Shown: positions 1-14,314 of the stretch, in pieces | Position numbering within the stretch: position 1 is the first letter of the stretch | How the letters are laid out: each line of letters starts with the position of its first letter | From: Agrostemma githago | Taxonomy: Eukaryota; Streptophyta; Magnoliopsida; Caryophyllales; Caryophyllaceae | NCBI GenBank assembly: GCA_958450325.1 | Contig: OY288256.1 | Location: 17,888,557-17,952,556 of the forward strand | Direction of reading: 5' to 3' | DNA length: 64,000 nucleotides | Notes under the pieces: model-generated | What the model saw: only the letters and a program-made list of their open reading frames with translations | What the model was told of the DNA's origin: nothing | Database searches by the model: none | Made by a program: the position numbers and the translations under genes

Positions 1-558
1 TATTCCATCGATTGATCACCCTGACATTTAGATCCTTCACTCGCACACCCTCACATAATGTGGAAATGGAGTCACGACGTACATCAGACATGGTGGCTAA
101 AGCGGGGAAAATAACAGTAGTAATAGTAATAGAGCAGAGGAGTTCAGAAAAGATTTAATGGCTGATAGGGAACTGCACTTACCGGTTTGCATAGATATAT
201 ATTACCTGTGGCGGAAGTAATTTAAGGGCTTGTGGAGACGATGGGACGGGTTTAAATGGCATCACAACTTCCATCGAGGAATCATTGAAGAAGATGACGA
301 TTTTCGAGGGGGGGGGGGGGGGGGTGAATGGATGATTCATTTTCGAGGGGATGAATGATGGATGCGTTTTCGAGGAGGATGAGTAGAATGGATGATTGAC
401 GGAGATGAAGTATAATTGATCAGGTTTCGAGATGTGTATGATCAATTGATTGATCAATTAATGAGGAATTGGGAAGACGAAGAGGCGCACTGCTGAAGAT
501 CAATTAAGGAGGACTGTGAAAGGTAGTATAGTTATTTTTGTACTATTTTCTCACAGTC
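1..558. other. Non-coding AT-rich stretch with a poly(G) tract
   Basis: I see no gene here. The one notable point is a run of 17 G at 308-324, a likely slippage or assembly-error site. Open frames in this stretch have no recognisable domain. Confidence 0.6.
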
Positions 559-630
559 AGCGAAGTGGCCCAGTGTTGTGGTAAGTTGGGATTTGCCTCA
601 GAGGTTGCGGGTTCGAACCCTGTCATCGGC
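559..630 (+). mobile_element. tRNA-derived SINE-like head with Pol III A and B boxes
   Basis: An A-box-like stretch (TGGCCCAGTGTTGTGG, 566-581) and a B box (GGTTCGAACCC, 610-620) lie 44 bases apart, the normal tRNA spacing for an internal Pol III promoter. The two ends do not pair into an acceptor stem, so this is not a functional tRNA gene. It fits the 5' head of a plant SINE. The body probably continues 3' with the following 100-200 bases, but I could not place the tail or a target duplication. Confidence 0.5.
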
Positions 631-2070
631 ATACAAAGTTGTGTTCACACTGGATGGGAAGTAGAAAAATCTAAATCTTACGCAGGAATATACTTCCGAT
701 TTTGTTTTCCCGATCACCTTCATCTTCTGCTGTTTGATTAAGGTACGTTTTACTGATATTATGTATATTAAGGCACGCTTTTTCCCAATCAGCTTCAACT
801 AAATCTTACGATATTTTTCTTTGATTAAGGTACGTTTTACTGATCATATTGTCGATTACACGATATTGCTGTTTCGAGGTACGTTTTAATCAATTATCAA
901 TGATACGTTTTAGTGTTTTGATTACTGTTTCGATCTAATTACTGCTGTTTCGATTACTGTTTCGATCCCAATTCAATCCCATCTTTTGTTGTTTCGATCT
1001 AATTCACTCTTTTGTCGTGCTAATTGTGTTGTTTTTTTATTTCTTTTGCTAGTCTTTAATTGAATTAGGGTTTGGTATTTGATTGAATCGAATGTATTGT
1101 TTTTAGGGGATTGATTGTGTCGTTTGAGTAAATCTGATGTTTTCGGCTTTAGATAGTAAGAATGAATGAATGAATGGGTGGTTCATGAATGAATGGTTCA
1201 TTTAGACAGTAATCGAAATGCGAAAGTCATTTAGGTAGTAAATCGGCTTTAGACAGTGATGTTTTCATTCCTGATTTAGTGAACTGAATGAATGGTTTGA
1301 AACGCAAAAGCTATTACCAGTACATAATATCACTGTACATTGCATGATTTTGGTACAGAATCAGAGCAGCATTAAAACAGTTGCAGTGTTATGTTTGAAG
1401 AATATGCAACTAAAATCAGAATATAGAACCTGAAAACATATAATCAACGCTCTTTTATAAAACTAAGACTAATAACTTATAATCCATTACTATCTAGTAT
1501 CTAGTCTCTACAAACACGTCTTCTAATCCATTAGTACTTAGTCCTTGTCAGGTGCATGTACGCAGCTGAACAAGCTGATAGCCTTTACAAATACGTCTTG
1601 TAATCCATTACTACGTAGTCCCTGTAGACACACATACATGTACATTAGCTGATGGAGAAAAACTAGAATAACAAGTAAATAAAAAAGGCATTACATGTTT
1701 AAAAATGATCTACAATTGATCTCATGACTTTCCAAGCTATATATGATCAACATAGGAGACACAAGACCTTTCTAACTACTTTTATATATACAGCATTAAA
1801 CTACTTTTTTAAAAATCAAATTAAAACAATTCACAAACGCTAACTAACAAAAATGATGAAATCATACCTTAAGAATTAGAATATAAACTAATCGAAATGA
1901 GAGAGAGGAGAGAGGACAAAAGGAATTTAGTATGTCAAGCTGGTAGAGTAGTTATTAGTATTATTCTTTAGAGCGAAGAGGAAGAAAATAAGTGAAAAGT
2001 ATGTAAAGGTACGTAATGAGAATTTGTAAACTGTTTTCGATTAGTAGGGAAAACGTGAGGCTTAGTGGTA
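631..2070. other. Non-coding region with short imperfect repeats
   Basis: No gene is seen. A motif close to GATTAAGGTACGTTTTACTG recurs about four times between 730 and 920, and a TGTTTCGAT motif recurs at 930-1000. Between 1440 and 1630 a unit of about 55-90 bases containing ACGTCTTCTAATCCATTA is repeated imperfectly two to three times. The T-rich texture of 990-1140 resembles a plant leader intron, but there is no linked coding exon. Confidence 0.5.
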
Positions 2071-2074
2071 GGGC

Positions 2075-2365
2075 CTAGTTACAAAAACACCCGCCAGAAT
2101 TTCATATATACACGTAATGAGTTTTTAAGAGACCAGTTCATAAGTAAATGATTTCTTATAATAAGAAACCGGGTATATAATTTAACCAGTGTTTTAATCT
2201 ATAATTTTAAGAAATTGGTTAGGAATAATAATTGGTCTCTTAAAATAAGAGAGCGGTTAGTAGTTCAATGGGTGTGTTGTCAATGACTTTAAGAGACCAG
2301 TTTAAATAAATAAATGGTTTCTTAATTTTAAGAGCCTGGTATAAATAAATGGTTTAAATAAAATT
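2075..2365 (+). repeat. Subterminal repeat block at the presumed left end of CACTA-1
   Basis: Variants of TTAAGAGACCAGTT occur at least seven times in both orientations between about 2128 and 2350 (for example AATAAGAAACCGGG, ATTGGTCTCTTAAAA, TTAAGAGACCAGTTT). Short reiterated motifs of this kind, just inside an end, are typical of CACTA elements, where TNPA-type proteins bind. A degenerate end resembling CTAGTTACAAAAACACC sits at about 2073-2090, but no clean CACTA terminus is left. The matching right end was not found. Confidence 0.5.
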
Positions 2366-2786
2366 AGGTTCCACAAATTTGGAGTTATATTTAAATTTTA
2401 AAGCTAGGAATAATTGACAATAAAAAAATAAAAACGTAAAATTGACATAAAAAAGAACCAAAAGGCAAAAAAAAAAATTAGAACTAGAAAAGAGAGCATT
2501 AGGAGATTCGAATCCCCCAACCAGTAATTCTAACGTCCCCAACCTTCTCCTTAAACCCCTTCCATAGTAATTTGATCTATGCACACTCATAGAACTACTA
2601 ACGTCTCCTCCACGGGCCCACATAACCAGCACATAGTGTCATAAGTGATATGGGCTAATAACATTGGTCATAAATTATTAGGTATAACTTTTGTTTCTGA
2701 AATTTGATAATCATATGATTTTAATTTTGTCTACCATGATTCACGACTAAATCTGAAAGGCTCTTCCTTAAACAGATAATAATTTT
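2366..2786. other. CACTA-1 leader, non-coding
   Basis: About 420 bases separate the subterminal repeats from the transposase start. The stretch is AT-rich with no coding signal. It presumably holds the promoter and 5' untranslated region of the transposase, but no TATA element stands out. Confidence 0.4.
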
Positions 2787-3020
2787 ATGGATGGACAAAA
2801 GCGTAAAATTTGGTCAGACTATGATCTTGGAAGCAATGATTATTTAACGGGATTGACAAAGTTCGTTAAATATGCATTTGAGAAAACTACTAGTGAAGAT
2901 AAAACAATAGCTTGTCCTTGTGTCGTATGTGTACGTTACCATCGTTGCAGCGAGAAAGACGTTTATGATCATTTAGTGATAAATCGACCTATGCGTGACT
3001 TTGAGAAATGGTATGATAAC
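2787..3020 (+). pseudogene. CACTA-1 TNP2-type transposase, N-terminal fragment
   Basis: Seventy-eight codons from the ATG at 2787 encode the transposase-associated domain found at the N-terminus of plant En/Spm (CACTA) TNP2 proteins. The pattern is YLTGL...FVKYAFEK, then the zinc-type cluster CPCVVC, then a conserved VYDHL...W tail. Reading is cut at 3020 by the Athila-like insertion. The next codon of the same frame is at 19533, directly after the second copy of the 5-bp target duplication, and the frame is preserved exactly. Downstream stops show that the gene was dead, or has since died, independently of the insertion. Confidence 0.85.
3016..3020. repeat. Target site duplication ATAAC, left copy
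   Basis: ATAAC immediately precedes the TG of the outer LTR at 3021. The same five bases follow the CA end of the last LTR at 19528-19532. The 5-bp length fits a Ty3/gypsy integrase. Confidence 0.92.
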
Positions 3021-4351
<1,331 letters not shown>

Positions 4352-4366
4352 ACTTCCCCACACTTA
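4352..4366 (-). promoter_or_regulatory. Polypurine tract next to LTR 1
   Basis: Read on the minus strand, the internal region runs into the LTR through the purine-rich stretch AAGTGTGGGGAAGT. This is the expected position and composition of the plus-strand primer of an LTR retrotransposon. The same stretch flanks LTR 2 at 12233 and recurs at 5276 and 13258 beside the truncated LTR copies. Confidence 0.7.
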
Positions 4367-4793
4367 GACCTTTGATCGTTCCGAGCAAAACTCGGAAACA
4401 TTAACAATAAAACACAAGATCTTACCAAAAGAAACATGGGAAGCTCGACATCACACAAAATTCATCCCTTCAACCAACCTCCTTATATCATCCTCAAAAT
4501 TTAAGCCCAAGGTCACAATAACATGAAAAACACACAACAACAAAAACTGTGACTACAAGACAAATCCAAAACATCGGAACATGACACTACGCCCTTTATT
4601 TCTCCGAATCCTAAACATAATCACATGTGCTAATAAATATCACCAACGGTAAACGATGTATACCACTATTCTCTACAACCCACACATGTGATCGACCTAA
4701 ACGCCTCTAACACCTTAATACAACACAAAGCAATATCCAATCGCATAAATTTAGTGCTATGACTACACCGCACCACAATTCTTCTCACCTTAA

Positions 4794-4950
4794 CAACAAC
4801 AATCGTAATATTAGCACAAGGAATAAACAATACTCAAGTAATTAAATAAAGATGAAGAAAGCCTCACAATCAATTAACCAGAAAGCTTCAAATCTTTGAC
4901 CCGAGAAGCAAGGAAGAATTAGTTACACATAATTGTCTTTTGACACGGAC

Positions 4951-4999
<49 letters not shown>

Positions 5000-5716
5000 T
5001 AATAAGTTGACACGGACTCAAAGCAGTTCCGTCTTCAATCCCCGAGCTGCGCTTTGATTTTTCAATCGATTTGGTTGGGCTTGTTCTTCACATTCTCCGT
5101 CTCGAGCCCAAATCACACATCACGGAATTAAGAGCTCTAAAAACCGTCTTTTCTTCAATAAAACACAATTTCTTAGACAAAACCAATTAGCCGATTTCCA
5201 CTCCAAATCTGCATCTTTAATCATCAAATCTAGCTTAAATCTTCGTCATAAACACATACAAAACATGCTAGATTAACTTCCCCACACTTAGACCTTTGAT
5301 CGTTCCGAGCAAAACTCGGAAACATTAACAATAAAACACAAGATCTTACCAAAAGAAACATGGGAAGCTCGACATCACACAAAATTCCTCCCTTCAACCA
5401 ACCTCCTTATATCATCCTCAAAATTAAAGCCCAAGGTCACAATAACATGAAAAACACACAACAACAAAAACTGTGACTACAAGACAAATCCAAAACATCG
5501 GAACATGACACTACGCCCCTTAATTCTCCGAATCCTAAACATAATCACGTGCTAATAAATATCACCAATGGTAAACGATGTATACCACTATTCTCCACAA
5601 CCCACACATGTGATCGACCTAAACGCCTCTAACACCTTAATACAACACAAAGCAATATCCAATCGCATAAAATTTAGTGCTATGACTACACCGCACCACA
5701 ATTCTTCTCACCTTAA
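4794..5716 (-). repeat. Local duplication: truncated LTR plus adjacent internal segment
   Basis: Bases 4794-5275 repeat the inner third of the LTR, and 5276-5716 repeat the internal segment at 4352-4793. Within the truncated LTR, about 110 bases present in the full LTR are missing, and the TAA tract is only about 50 bases (4950-4999). The same duplication, with the same internal deletion, occurs in the second unit (12676-13698), so it predates the large tandem duplication. Confidence 0.85.
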
Positions 5717-6094
5717 CTAGTTATCCTACCCGAACGACCTTCTGTGTCACCCTTCTTATGACACCAACACCAAGAATGGAGAAAGTAAATGTGATTTTTT
5801 TTTCCTAAATCCCTCATTTTGCCTAGAGTGTCCGCCCTTGCGGATTCTCACTCTAGCTTTTCTTTTTTTTTTGCAACTCACACTACTCTCGTGGCACACA
5901 ACTCGATTTTTCTTTTTACCCGGAGCGCCCTTTCGGGTTTTCACTCCATCCTCGGCCACTTTTCCCATTCTTGCCTAAGCGCCCTTCCATGATTTCACCT
6001 AGCCGGGATTATTTTTGTTCTTTTTCCACTTTTTCAATTTTTTTTTGAATGATGAAATAATTAAACTAAAATACACCACACAAGTACAATTACA
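5717..6094 (-). other. Internal untranslated region with imperfect GC-rich repeats
   Basis: On the minus strand the motif GTGAAAACCCGAAAGGGCGC and close variants occur about three times (about 5820-5990), separated by T- or A-rich stretches. No coding sequence is evident. The second unit carries the same block at about 13720-14060. Confidence 0.6.
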
Positions 6095-6331
6095 TCACAA
6101 ATCGGAACGAATCTCCTCCCCGCACTTGAATGAAACATTGTCCTCAAATGTTACAAAGGACGCAATAAAATAAGAAGGAGATCGAACCTCATCGAAATAA
6201 TGCCGATCAACCGTGCACCACATATTTTTCTCACACTTGTTCAATGTTAGCACAAAATTAGCTCGAAGATAGCATAAGGAGCTCCAAAATATGAGGTAGA
6301 GCAAAACCAAAATCATCACCACTAATAGCAA
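6095..6331 (-). pseudogene. Possible remnant of the 3' end of an Athila pol frame, copy 1
   Basis: A 78-codon open frame ends in FEDNVSFKCGEE, a pattern I associate with sequence just downstream of the pol gene in plant Athila/Tat elements. The upstream part reads as hydrophobic and low-complexity and may not be coding. The second unit has the same frame at 14078-14314 with one residue changed. If it is a pol tail, the remainder of pol was deleted from the ancestor of both units. An untranslated region is the alternative. Confidence 0.35.
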
Positions 6332-7695
6332 TTCGAATCACTGATACCCAAAGTTGCAAAGCAGTCCACGACTTCAATAAAAATTCCATAGCAAGCAAAT
6401 CAGTCCATGCTACTTAGACTAGACTGTGAACCCCTTCACTACAACCTCTAGGATACGATCCCCAAATGAGCACAATAACAAAGCTAAGGCAAGTAAGTTT
6501 ATCAAGAATTACAACTCACTCACATATATGTCTGCCTCCAAAATGTATTTTTAGCAACTCACAAAACCAACCAAAACTTTCAATAAAACATTTTCTCAAA
6601 CAATAGAAAGGCACTACTATTAACCCATCTTCTGACTACTAACCACCCTCATGTGCTACCAATAATTAAACACGAGGTAACTAGAACAAGTAATAGTAAC
6701 TAGAGTAGCCTCCCACAAAAAACTGCAACACTATCGGTCTCAAATCGTCACAAACTTCATGATAATCTTGATAATAGAAACAGTTGCATACGATTAACAA
6801 CAAAATAAGTAGGAGCAATAATAACAATGATTCGGACCTGGTAGCCTGAAAATCAGAATTACGAACATATTACTCCAATCTCGTGTTGTTACTCGGCACA
6901 TACCGTCAATTCCAAGTTTTAGGACAAAGGATAGTAGGCGTGTATAGTGAGAGGGACGGCAACCTGACTGACCACCGGCGATGACAGCGGCCGACAGAAG
7001 ACCTGGCGAACGGACGACACGAACTACGACAATACTGGAGTTGAATAGGAGTTGAAGTGAAGAGAAAAGGATTAGGGTTGACTAGAGATTAATGGGTTTT
7101 TGGAATTGATTTGGGGAAGAAGGGGATTAGGGTTTTGAATTAGGGGATGAGATGAAGGGGATAGAGGGAAGGGGAAGAAGATGAAGATAGGGATCTGGGT
7201 AGTGAGCGTGTTGTTTGATTTTTCTGATTTCTGATTTTTTTTTTACCGAGCTAAACTCGCGGGTCTCTCGTGGGTAACTCGTGGCTCACTCGCAGGAGAC
7301 ATTTAGATCCGCTTCCGGCTAATACCCACGACCTCTCCTCAATCACTGTACTCTTCGATCACTCCTCGAGTTTAGCTTATTTTCTTACATGTATCTTTTT
7401 CACTTTTTTTTTTCACAAAACTACTTCACCCCTCTCTCACTTGCTCACTAGTCACTCTTCTTTTTCCTCTCGGCTCTCAAATTCCGACAAGATGCGATGT
7501 AAATTTGATCTGCAAAATAGCTGAAGTTAGATAACTAGTAAATAATAAAATTAAAAACATACACAACAAAATAAAAAAAATAGAAAGACTAAAATAAAAT
7601 AAAAAAACTCGGGCTGCCTCCCGGAAGCGCTCTTGTTTTACGTCGTTGGCTCGACATGTTGCATGGTAGCTCACTAAATCACTGTCCGACTGGAT
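6332..7695 (-). other. Long internal untranslated region, unit 1
   Basis: About 1.36 kb lies between the protease segment and the pol-tail-like frame, with no supported gene. On the plus strand 7610-7660 contains the GGCTGCCTCCCGG...TTGGCTCGAC block, which I recognise as common in coding-poor plant gypsy derivatives. In unit 2 a 23-bp deletion between GGGGAT direct repeats (near 15105) and a larger deletion ending at 15384 shorten this region. Confidence 0.6.
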
Positions 7696-8547
7696 CTAGA
7701 GTTTCATCTTAGGAACGAAAGACGGTCCTTTATCATGATGGTAGACACGAAATACTGGAGGGTTGTCATCCTTTCCCGTCTTCTTCTTAACCCACTCGTC
7801 GCACCACGCTTTGGTCTTATCTCGATGAATTCTTGCATCTTTACGACTGCCCCATAAAATTTTGCACTTCGGTGGTGTGGGAGTGAGTCCCTGCAATTCA
7901 CAATTAATGCTCGGAATCGATGGTTCCCGACTTCTCCTAGAAGGAGGGTTAGTAGAAATAACACAAAGAGAACGGACATCTATACTATTTGAATTAGGTG
8001 GACTAATTTCAAATTTAACCACCCTCCCATTAAATTCCATGGTCAATGAACAGTTAGGAACATCAATCCGGGTCCCTGCGGTTTTCAAGAAAGGTTGACC
8101 CAAATAAATCGGGATACCATCGACATCATGTGCCATATCTAAAACATAAAAATCAGCTGGAAAGACTAATTTATCGACCTTGACCATCACATTCTCTACG
8201 ACCCCTCTAGGTATAACACTAGACCGATTAGCAAGTTGAACAACCACTTTTGTACTCTTTAGAGGACCAAGTGCTAACGACTCATAAACATGGAACGGGA
8301 GGACATTTATCGACGCCCCTAAATCTAACATGGCTCTTTCAAACCGCATATGACCTATAGTGCAAGGTATGGTGAACATACCCGGATCACTACACTTGGG
8401 AGGAGTCTTAGTCCTAAACAAAGCCGACACAAATTCACCAGCTTGACCCTTAGGCTTTTTCACATTGCGTTCCTTTTGATTTCTCTTGATTGTACAAATT
8501 TCTTTGGGTTTTTCTATGGGATACCCCTCAACTATTGGCTTTTCCAA
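7696..8547 (-). pseudogene. Retropepsin-like segment of the Athila-like element, copy 1
   Basis: A 283-codon open frame. Residues from about 40 to 190 form a retroviral-type aspartic protease core. The catalytic motif is DLGAS at residues 75-79 (the Athila-type variant of D-T/S-G), preceded by CTIGH and followed by VLPFHVYESL and an ILG-like IYLGQPFL stretch. The first 14 residues are translated from the right-hand TIR of the MITE inserted at 8506-9073, and the frame lacks an ATG (it opens at a TTG), so independent translation is doubtful. In the ancestor it was probably continuous with the frame at 8926-9507, and through it with Gag. The C-terminal 100 residues are basic and unmatched. Confidence 0.75.
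8497..8505. repeat. 9-bp target duplication of the MITE, left copy
   Basis: AATTTCTTT lies at 8497-8505 and AATTTGTCT at 9074-9082, seven of nine matching. The 9-bp length points to the Mutator superfamily. Confidence 0.6.
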
Positions 8548-9073
8548 GTGGTATCCTCGCCTTTTTCGAATTACATTGTGTACCCCTAAACTTTACTTAT
8601 CACTCCATATGATAACCAAAGTGATAAGTGTATTACCATTTTTTTTAAAATGAATAATTAACATATTAATCAATCCAATTTGATGCTACCAACCACCTCT
8701 TTTTCTTTACCATTCACCAAGCCACCAAATGCCCATCAAAACGCACTCTGTTGTTGGGCGACATCGACCTATCTCCCTCACTTTTTTAAATCCTTCAACC
8801 TCAATCCCTCCGTCACCCCCAAGTCGTAGTGTGGTGGAATGGGTTTTTTCGAGTAAAGGATGCAAATTGAAGAAATATATCATGGTTGATGAAAATAAAA
8901 TATGGAATAATCACTATTTATATCATCAATTGAGAAATTTCCGTTGGAAAATTATAACTTTGGTTACAATATAGACTAATTTACAAAGTTTAGGGGTACA
9001 TTTTGTATTTCGATAAAGGCGGGGGTACCACTTGGAAAAGCCGATAGTTGAGGGGTACCCCATAGAAAAACCC
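8506..9073. mobile_element. 568-bp long-TIR MITE, Mutator-type, copy 1
   Basis: The terminal inverted repeats are about 85 bases long, beginning GGGTTTTTCTATGGGGTACC and running through a CCCCTCAACTAT...CCAAGTGGTA core to TAGGGGTACA. A roughly matching 9-bp duplication flanks it. It encodes nothing. It interrupts the gag-to-protease reading frame: 49 residues of the frame to its right, and the first 14 of the protease frame to its left, are MITE-derived. The identical insertion at 15841-16408 shows that it was present before the element was duplicated. Confidence 0.85.
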
Positions 9074-9507
9074 AATTTGTCTTTTAAGAACTTCGCATAT
9101 CTAGGAACGTTTTTAAGTAGGTCAAGTAAAGGAATATTTACCTCGCATCTACGAAAGGTTTCGTAAATATCGGTGTCATTCTCCTTATTTCTAGTGTCTT
9201 TCAAGGCTTCGGGAAATGGTGGGAGTGGCTCATAAGTGGGAAAAATCGGGGTCGCCTCCTTGGACTTGGAAGCAATTCCACTTCCCTCTTCATTAGGGAG
9301 CTTCCCCTTATCGATCACTAGCTCCTCCTCTTCACGAATAATCACCGCCTTAGGCTTGGTTTTAGGCTTTTCAACCTCAAACAATTGCCTACCATTCCGC
9401 AAGGAAACCGCGCTCACATTATGCTTCGGGGTTTCTATCATTTGAGAAGGTAGACCACCAGACTGTTTAGCCTCCAAACGATTGACCGCGGTAGCTAACT
9501 GACTCAT
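8926..9507 (-). pseudogene. Gag C-terminal/linker segment broken by the MITE, copy 1
   Basis: This 193-codon frame follows Gag in the same reading frame, separated by one TAG stop at 9508-9510 and starting with the very next codon, ATG. Residues 1 to about 144 are the linker between Gag and protease seen in Athila-like elements (NVSAVSLRNGRQL; EPLPPFPEAL; NIPLLDLLKNVPRYAKFLK). From GFSMGYPST onward the frame runs into the MITE and is not native. The expected residue at the TAG is Gln (CAG), so a C-to-T change is the simplest origin of the stop. Confidence 0.75.
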
Positions 9508-10806
9508 CTAATTCTCAAGATTTTTAAAATTTTGCTTATTTTCCGCTCGATCTTGAGTAACACTAACCGTGAGAGCCCGAATCATATCCTCCGTAGACAT
9601 TGATGAGCTCGATGATTCTTGTGGTATAGCTTGTTGTGGCACCTGTGGAGTGAATTGTTGTCCTTGTGGTCGAGGGATAAATTGACCTCTAGGAGGGCCA
9701 ACTTGGTGAGATTGCCCCTTCCAACCGGAGTTGTAAGTATTCGAGTACGGATCCCACTTCCTATTGTTGGATTGGTTCTCCCAAATCCCATTCACCATCT
9801 CAGAACCATGCTCTTGGATTTGGGGACAAAGATCGCTCGGGTGACCTGAAATAGAGCAAATACCACAAACAATAGTTGATTGCTTACCTACCATCATAGC
9901 ATGCACCATCGAGGTTAAACTATCAACTTTCTTCTCTAAGCCCGTATTTGAACTCAATGAGTTCACACCACGGCGTCCATCTTTTCTAGCAAAATCCCTA
10001 GAACTCTCGGCTAGCTCTGTGATAATATTCCAAGCATCTGTGGGATTCTTGTTCACTATGCCTCCACCACTAGCAGAATGAACCATACGACCATCCTCCG
10101 GGGTAAGTCCACCACAAAAGTATAAAATGAGATCTTGGTTGGAATACCCATGATAAGGACAACCGGCGCATAGTTGCTTGAAGCGTTCAAGAAACTCGTA
10201 CATAGTCTCTCCCGTATGTTGCTCCACATTACTAATGGCCTTTTTTAAGTGAGACGATCGAGAAGGTGGAAAATATTTCTCCAAAAATGCCTTTTTCATG
10301 TCTACCCAAGTGGTGACACTATTAGGCGGTAGATAATATAGCCAATCTCTTGAATTCCCATTCAATGAGAAAGGAAAAGCTCTTAATTGCAATTGCTCGT
10401 CAGTCACACCTGCCGACTTCATACTAGAACACACAATATGGAAATCCGAAAGATGTTTATTCGAGTCTTCGATGCTCGTTCCATTGAAAGTGGGTAGATG
10501 ATGTATCAAAACCAATTTCAATTCAAAAGTGGCTCCCTCGGCTAGAGCTGGAAAAGTAATGCACAGCGGTTGAACCGCTAGATCAGGAGCTGTGAGCTCC
10601 TTCAGAGTACGTGTTTCTCTTGCCATAATTACTCCGTCCTCATATTCGGGTACAGAGTTCGGTATCGAATCTAGATCACTTTCGGGTTCAGGCTGCTGAA
10701 AAATGACCAATTCGCTATTATTACCCTGTCTCCACCTGAAAATTGAACGTTCGATCTCTGAGTCGAAGGGCTCGATTGGATTGTTAGTGGAACGAGTATT
10801 ATGCAT
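9508..10806 (-). CDS. gag: Gag polyprotein of the Athila-like element, copy 1
   Basis: 432 residues from an ATG at 10806. The central region (about 95-275) fits the retrotransposon Gag family: LPTFNGT, FPFSLNG, DWLYYLPP, FLEKYFP, YEFLERFKQLC and the ASGG...NKNPTDAW block. A CCHC zinc knuckle (CX2CX4HX4C) at residues 314-327 would bind nucleic acid. A Gln/Pro-rich stretch follows at about 375-415. Gag forms the cytoplasmic virus-like particle. The frame ends at TAG 9508-9510, directly followed by ATG in the same frame. Copy 2 differs at only five residues, four of them consistent with C-to-T or G-to-A change. Whether it is expressed is unknown. Confidence 0.85.
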   Translation of the reverse strand: MHNTRSTNNPIEPFDSEIERSIFRWRQGNNSELVIFQQPEPESDLDSIPNSVPEYEDGVIMARETRTLKELTAPDLAVQPLCITFPALAEGATFELKLVLIHHLPTFNGTSIEDSNKHLSDFHIVCSSMKSAGVTDEQLQLRAFPFSLNGNSRDWLYYLPPNSVTTWVDMKKAFLEKYFPPSRSSHLKKAISNVEQHTGETMYEFLERFKQLCAGCPYHGYSNQDLILYFCGGLTPEDGRMVHSASGGGIVNKNPTDAWNIITELAESSRDFARKDGRRGVNSLSSNTGLEKKVDSLTSMVHAMMVGKQSTIVCGICSISGHPSDLCPQIQEHGSEMVNGIWENQSNNRKWDPYSNTYNSGWKGQSHQVGPPRGQFIPRPQGQQFTPQVPQQAIPQESSSSSMSTEDMIRALTVSVTQDRAENKQNFKNLEN

Positions 10807-10879
10807 ATACTAGCGTAGCTAAAAATAAATAAAAATAAAAATCAACACTAAACAAAACACAAAAATTAACTATTGCCTT

Positions 10880-10896
10880 CCCCGGCAACGGCGCCA
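10880..10896 (-). promoter_or_regulatory. Primer binding site, tRNA-Asp type, unit 1
   Basis: Minus-strand TGGCGCCGTTGCCGGGG is complementary to the 3' end of plant tRNA-Asp and lies five bases inside the LTR end at 10902. It fixes the element as minus-strand and fits the Athila/Tat lineage. Confidence 0.88.
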
Positions 10897-10901
10897 AAAT
10901 T

Positions 10902-12232
<1,331 letters not shown>

Positions 12233-12675
12233 ACTTCCCCACACTTAGACCTTTGATCGTTCCGAGCAAAACTCGGAAACATTAACAATAAAACACAAGA
12301 TCTTACCAAAAGAAACATGGGAAGCTCGACATCACACAAAATTCATCCCTTCAACCAACCTCCTTATATCATCCTCAAAATTTAAGCCCAAGGTCACAAT
12401 AACATGAAAAACACACAACAACAAAAACTGTGACTACAAGACAAATCCAAAACATCGGAACATGACACTACGCCCCTTATTTCTCCGAATCCTAAACATA
12501 ATCACATGTGCTAATAAATATCACCAATGGTAAACGATGTATACCACTATTCTCCACAACCCACACATGTGATCGACCTAAACGCCTCTAACACCTTAAT
12601 ACAACACAAAGCAATATCCAATCGCATAAAATTTAGTGCTATGACTACACCGCACCGCAATTCTTCTCACCTTAA

Positions 12676-13698
<1,023 letters not shown>

Positions 13699-14077
13699 CT
13701 AGCTATCCTACCCGAACGACCTTCTGTGTCACCCTTCTTATGACACCAACACCAAGAATGGAGCAAGTAAATGTGATTTTTTTTCCTAAATCCCTCATTT
13801 TGCCTAGAGTGTCCGCCCTTGCGGATTCTCACTCTAGCTTTTCTTTTTTTTTTTTGCAACTCACACTACTCTCGTGGCACACAACTCGATTTTTCTTTTT
13901 ACCCGGAGCGCCCTTTCAGGTTTTCACTCCGTCCTCGGCCACTTTTCCCATTCTTGCCTAAGCGCCCTTCCATGTTTTCACCTAGCCGGGATTATTTTTG
14001 TTCTTTTTCCACTTTTTCAAATTTTTTTTGAATGATGAAATAATTAAACTAAAATACACCACACAAGTACAATTACA

Positions 14078-14314
14078 TCACAAATCGGAACGAATCTCCT
14101 CCCCACACTTGAATGAAACATTGTCCTCAAATGTTACAAAGGACGCAATAAAATAAGAAGGAGATCGAACCTTATCGAAATAATGCCGATCAACCGTGCA
14201 CCACATATTCTTCTCACACTTGTTCAATGTTAGCACAAAATTAGCTCGAAGATAGCATAAGGAGCTCCAAAATATGAGGTAGAGCAAAACCAAAATCATC
14301 ACCACTAATAGCAA
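14078..14314 (-). pseudogene. Possible remnant of the 3' end of an Athila pol frame, copy 2
   Basis: Seventy-eight codons, identical to the frame at 6095-6331 except for one Glu-to-Lys change. The same doubt applies: it may be untranslated sequence that happens to be open. Confidence 0.35.

Noticed and set aside
559..630. Functional tRNA gene
   Set aside because: A and B boxes are present, but the flanks do not form an acceptor stem, so it is better read as a SINE head.
7696..8547. Independent protease gene with its own start
   Set aside because: The frame opens at TTG within a MITE-derived TIR and has no ATG; it is a severed part of the gag-protease frame.
8350..8589. Plus-strand frames opposite gag and protease (also 9236-9445, 9619-9849, 15685-15924, 16954-17184)
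   Set aside because: They are antisense shadows of minus-strand Gag and protease, conserved only because both units are conserved.
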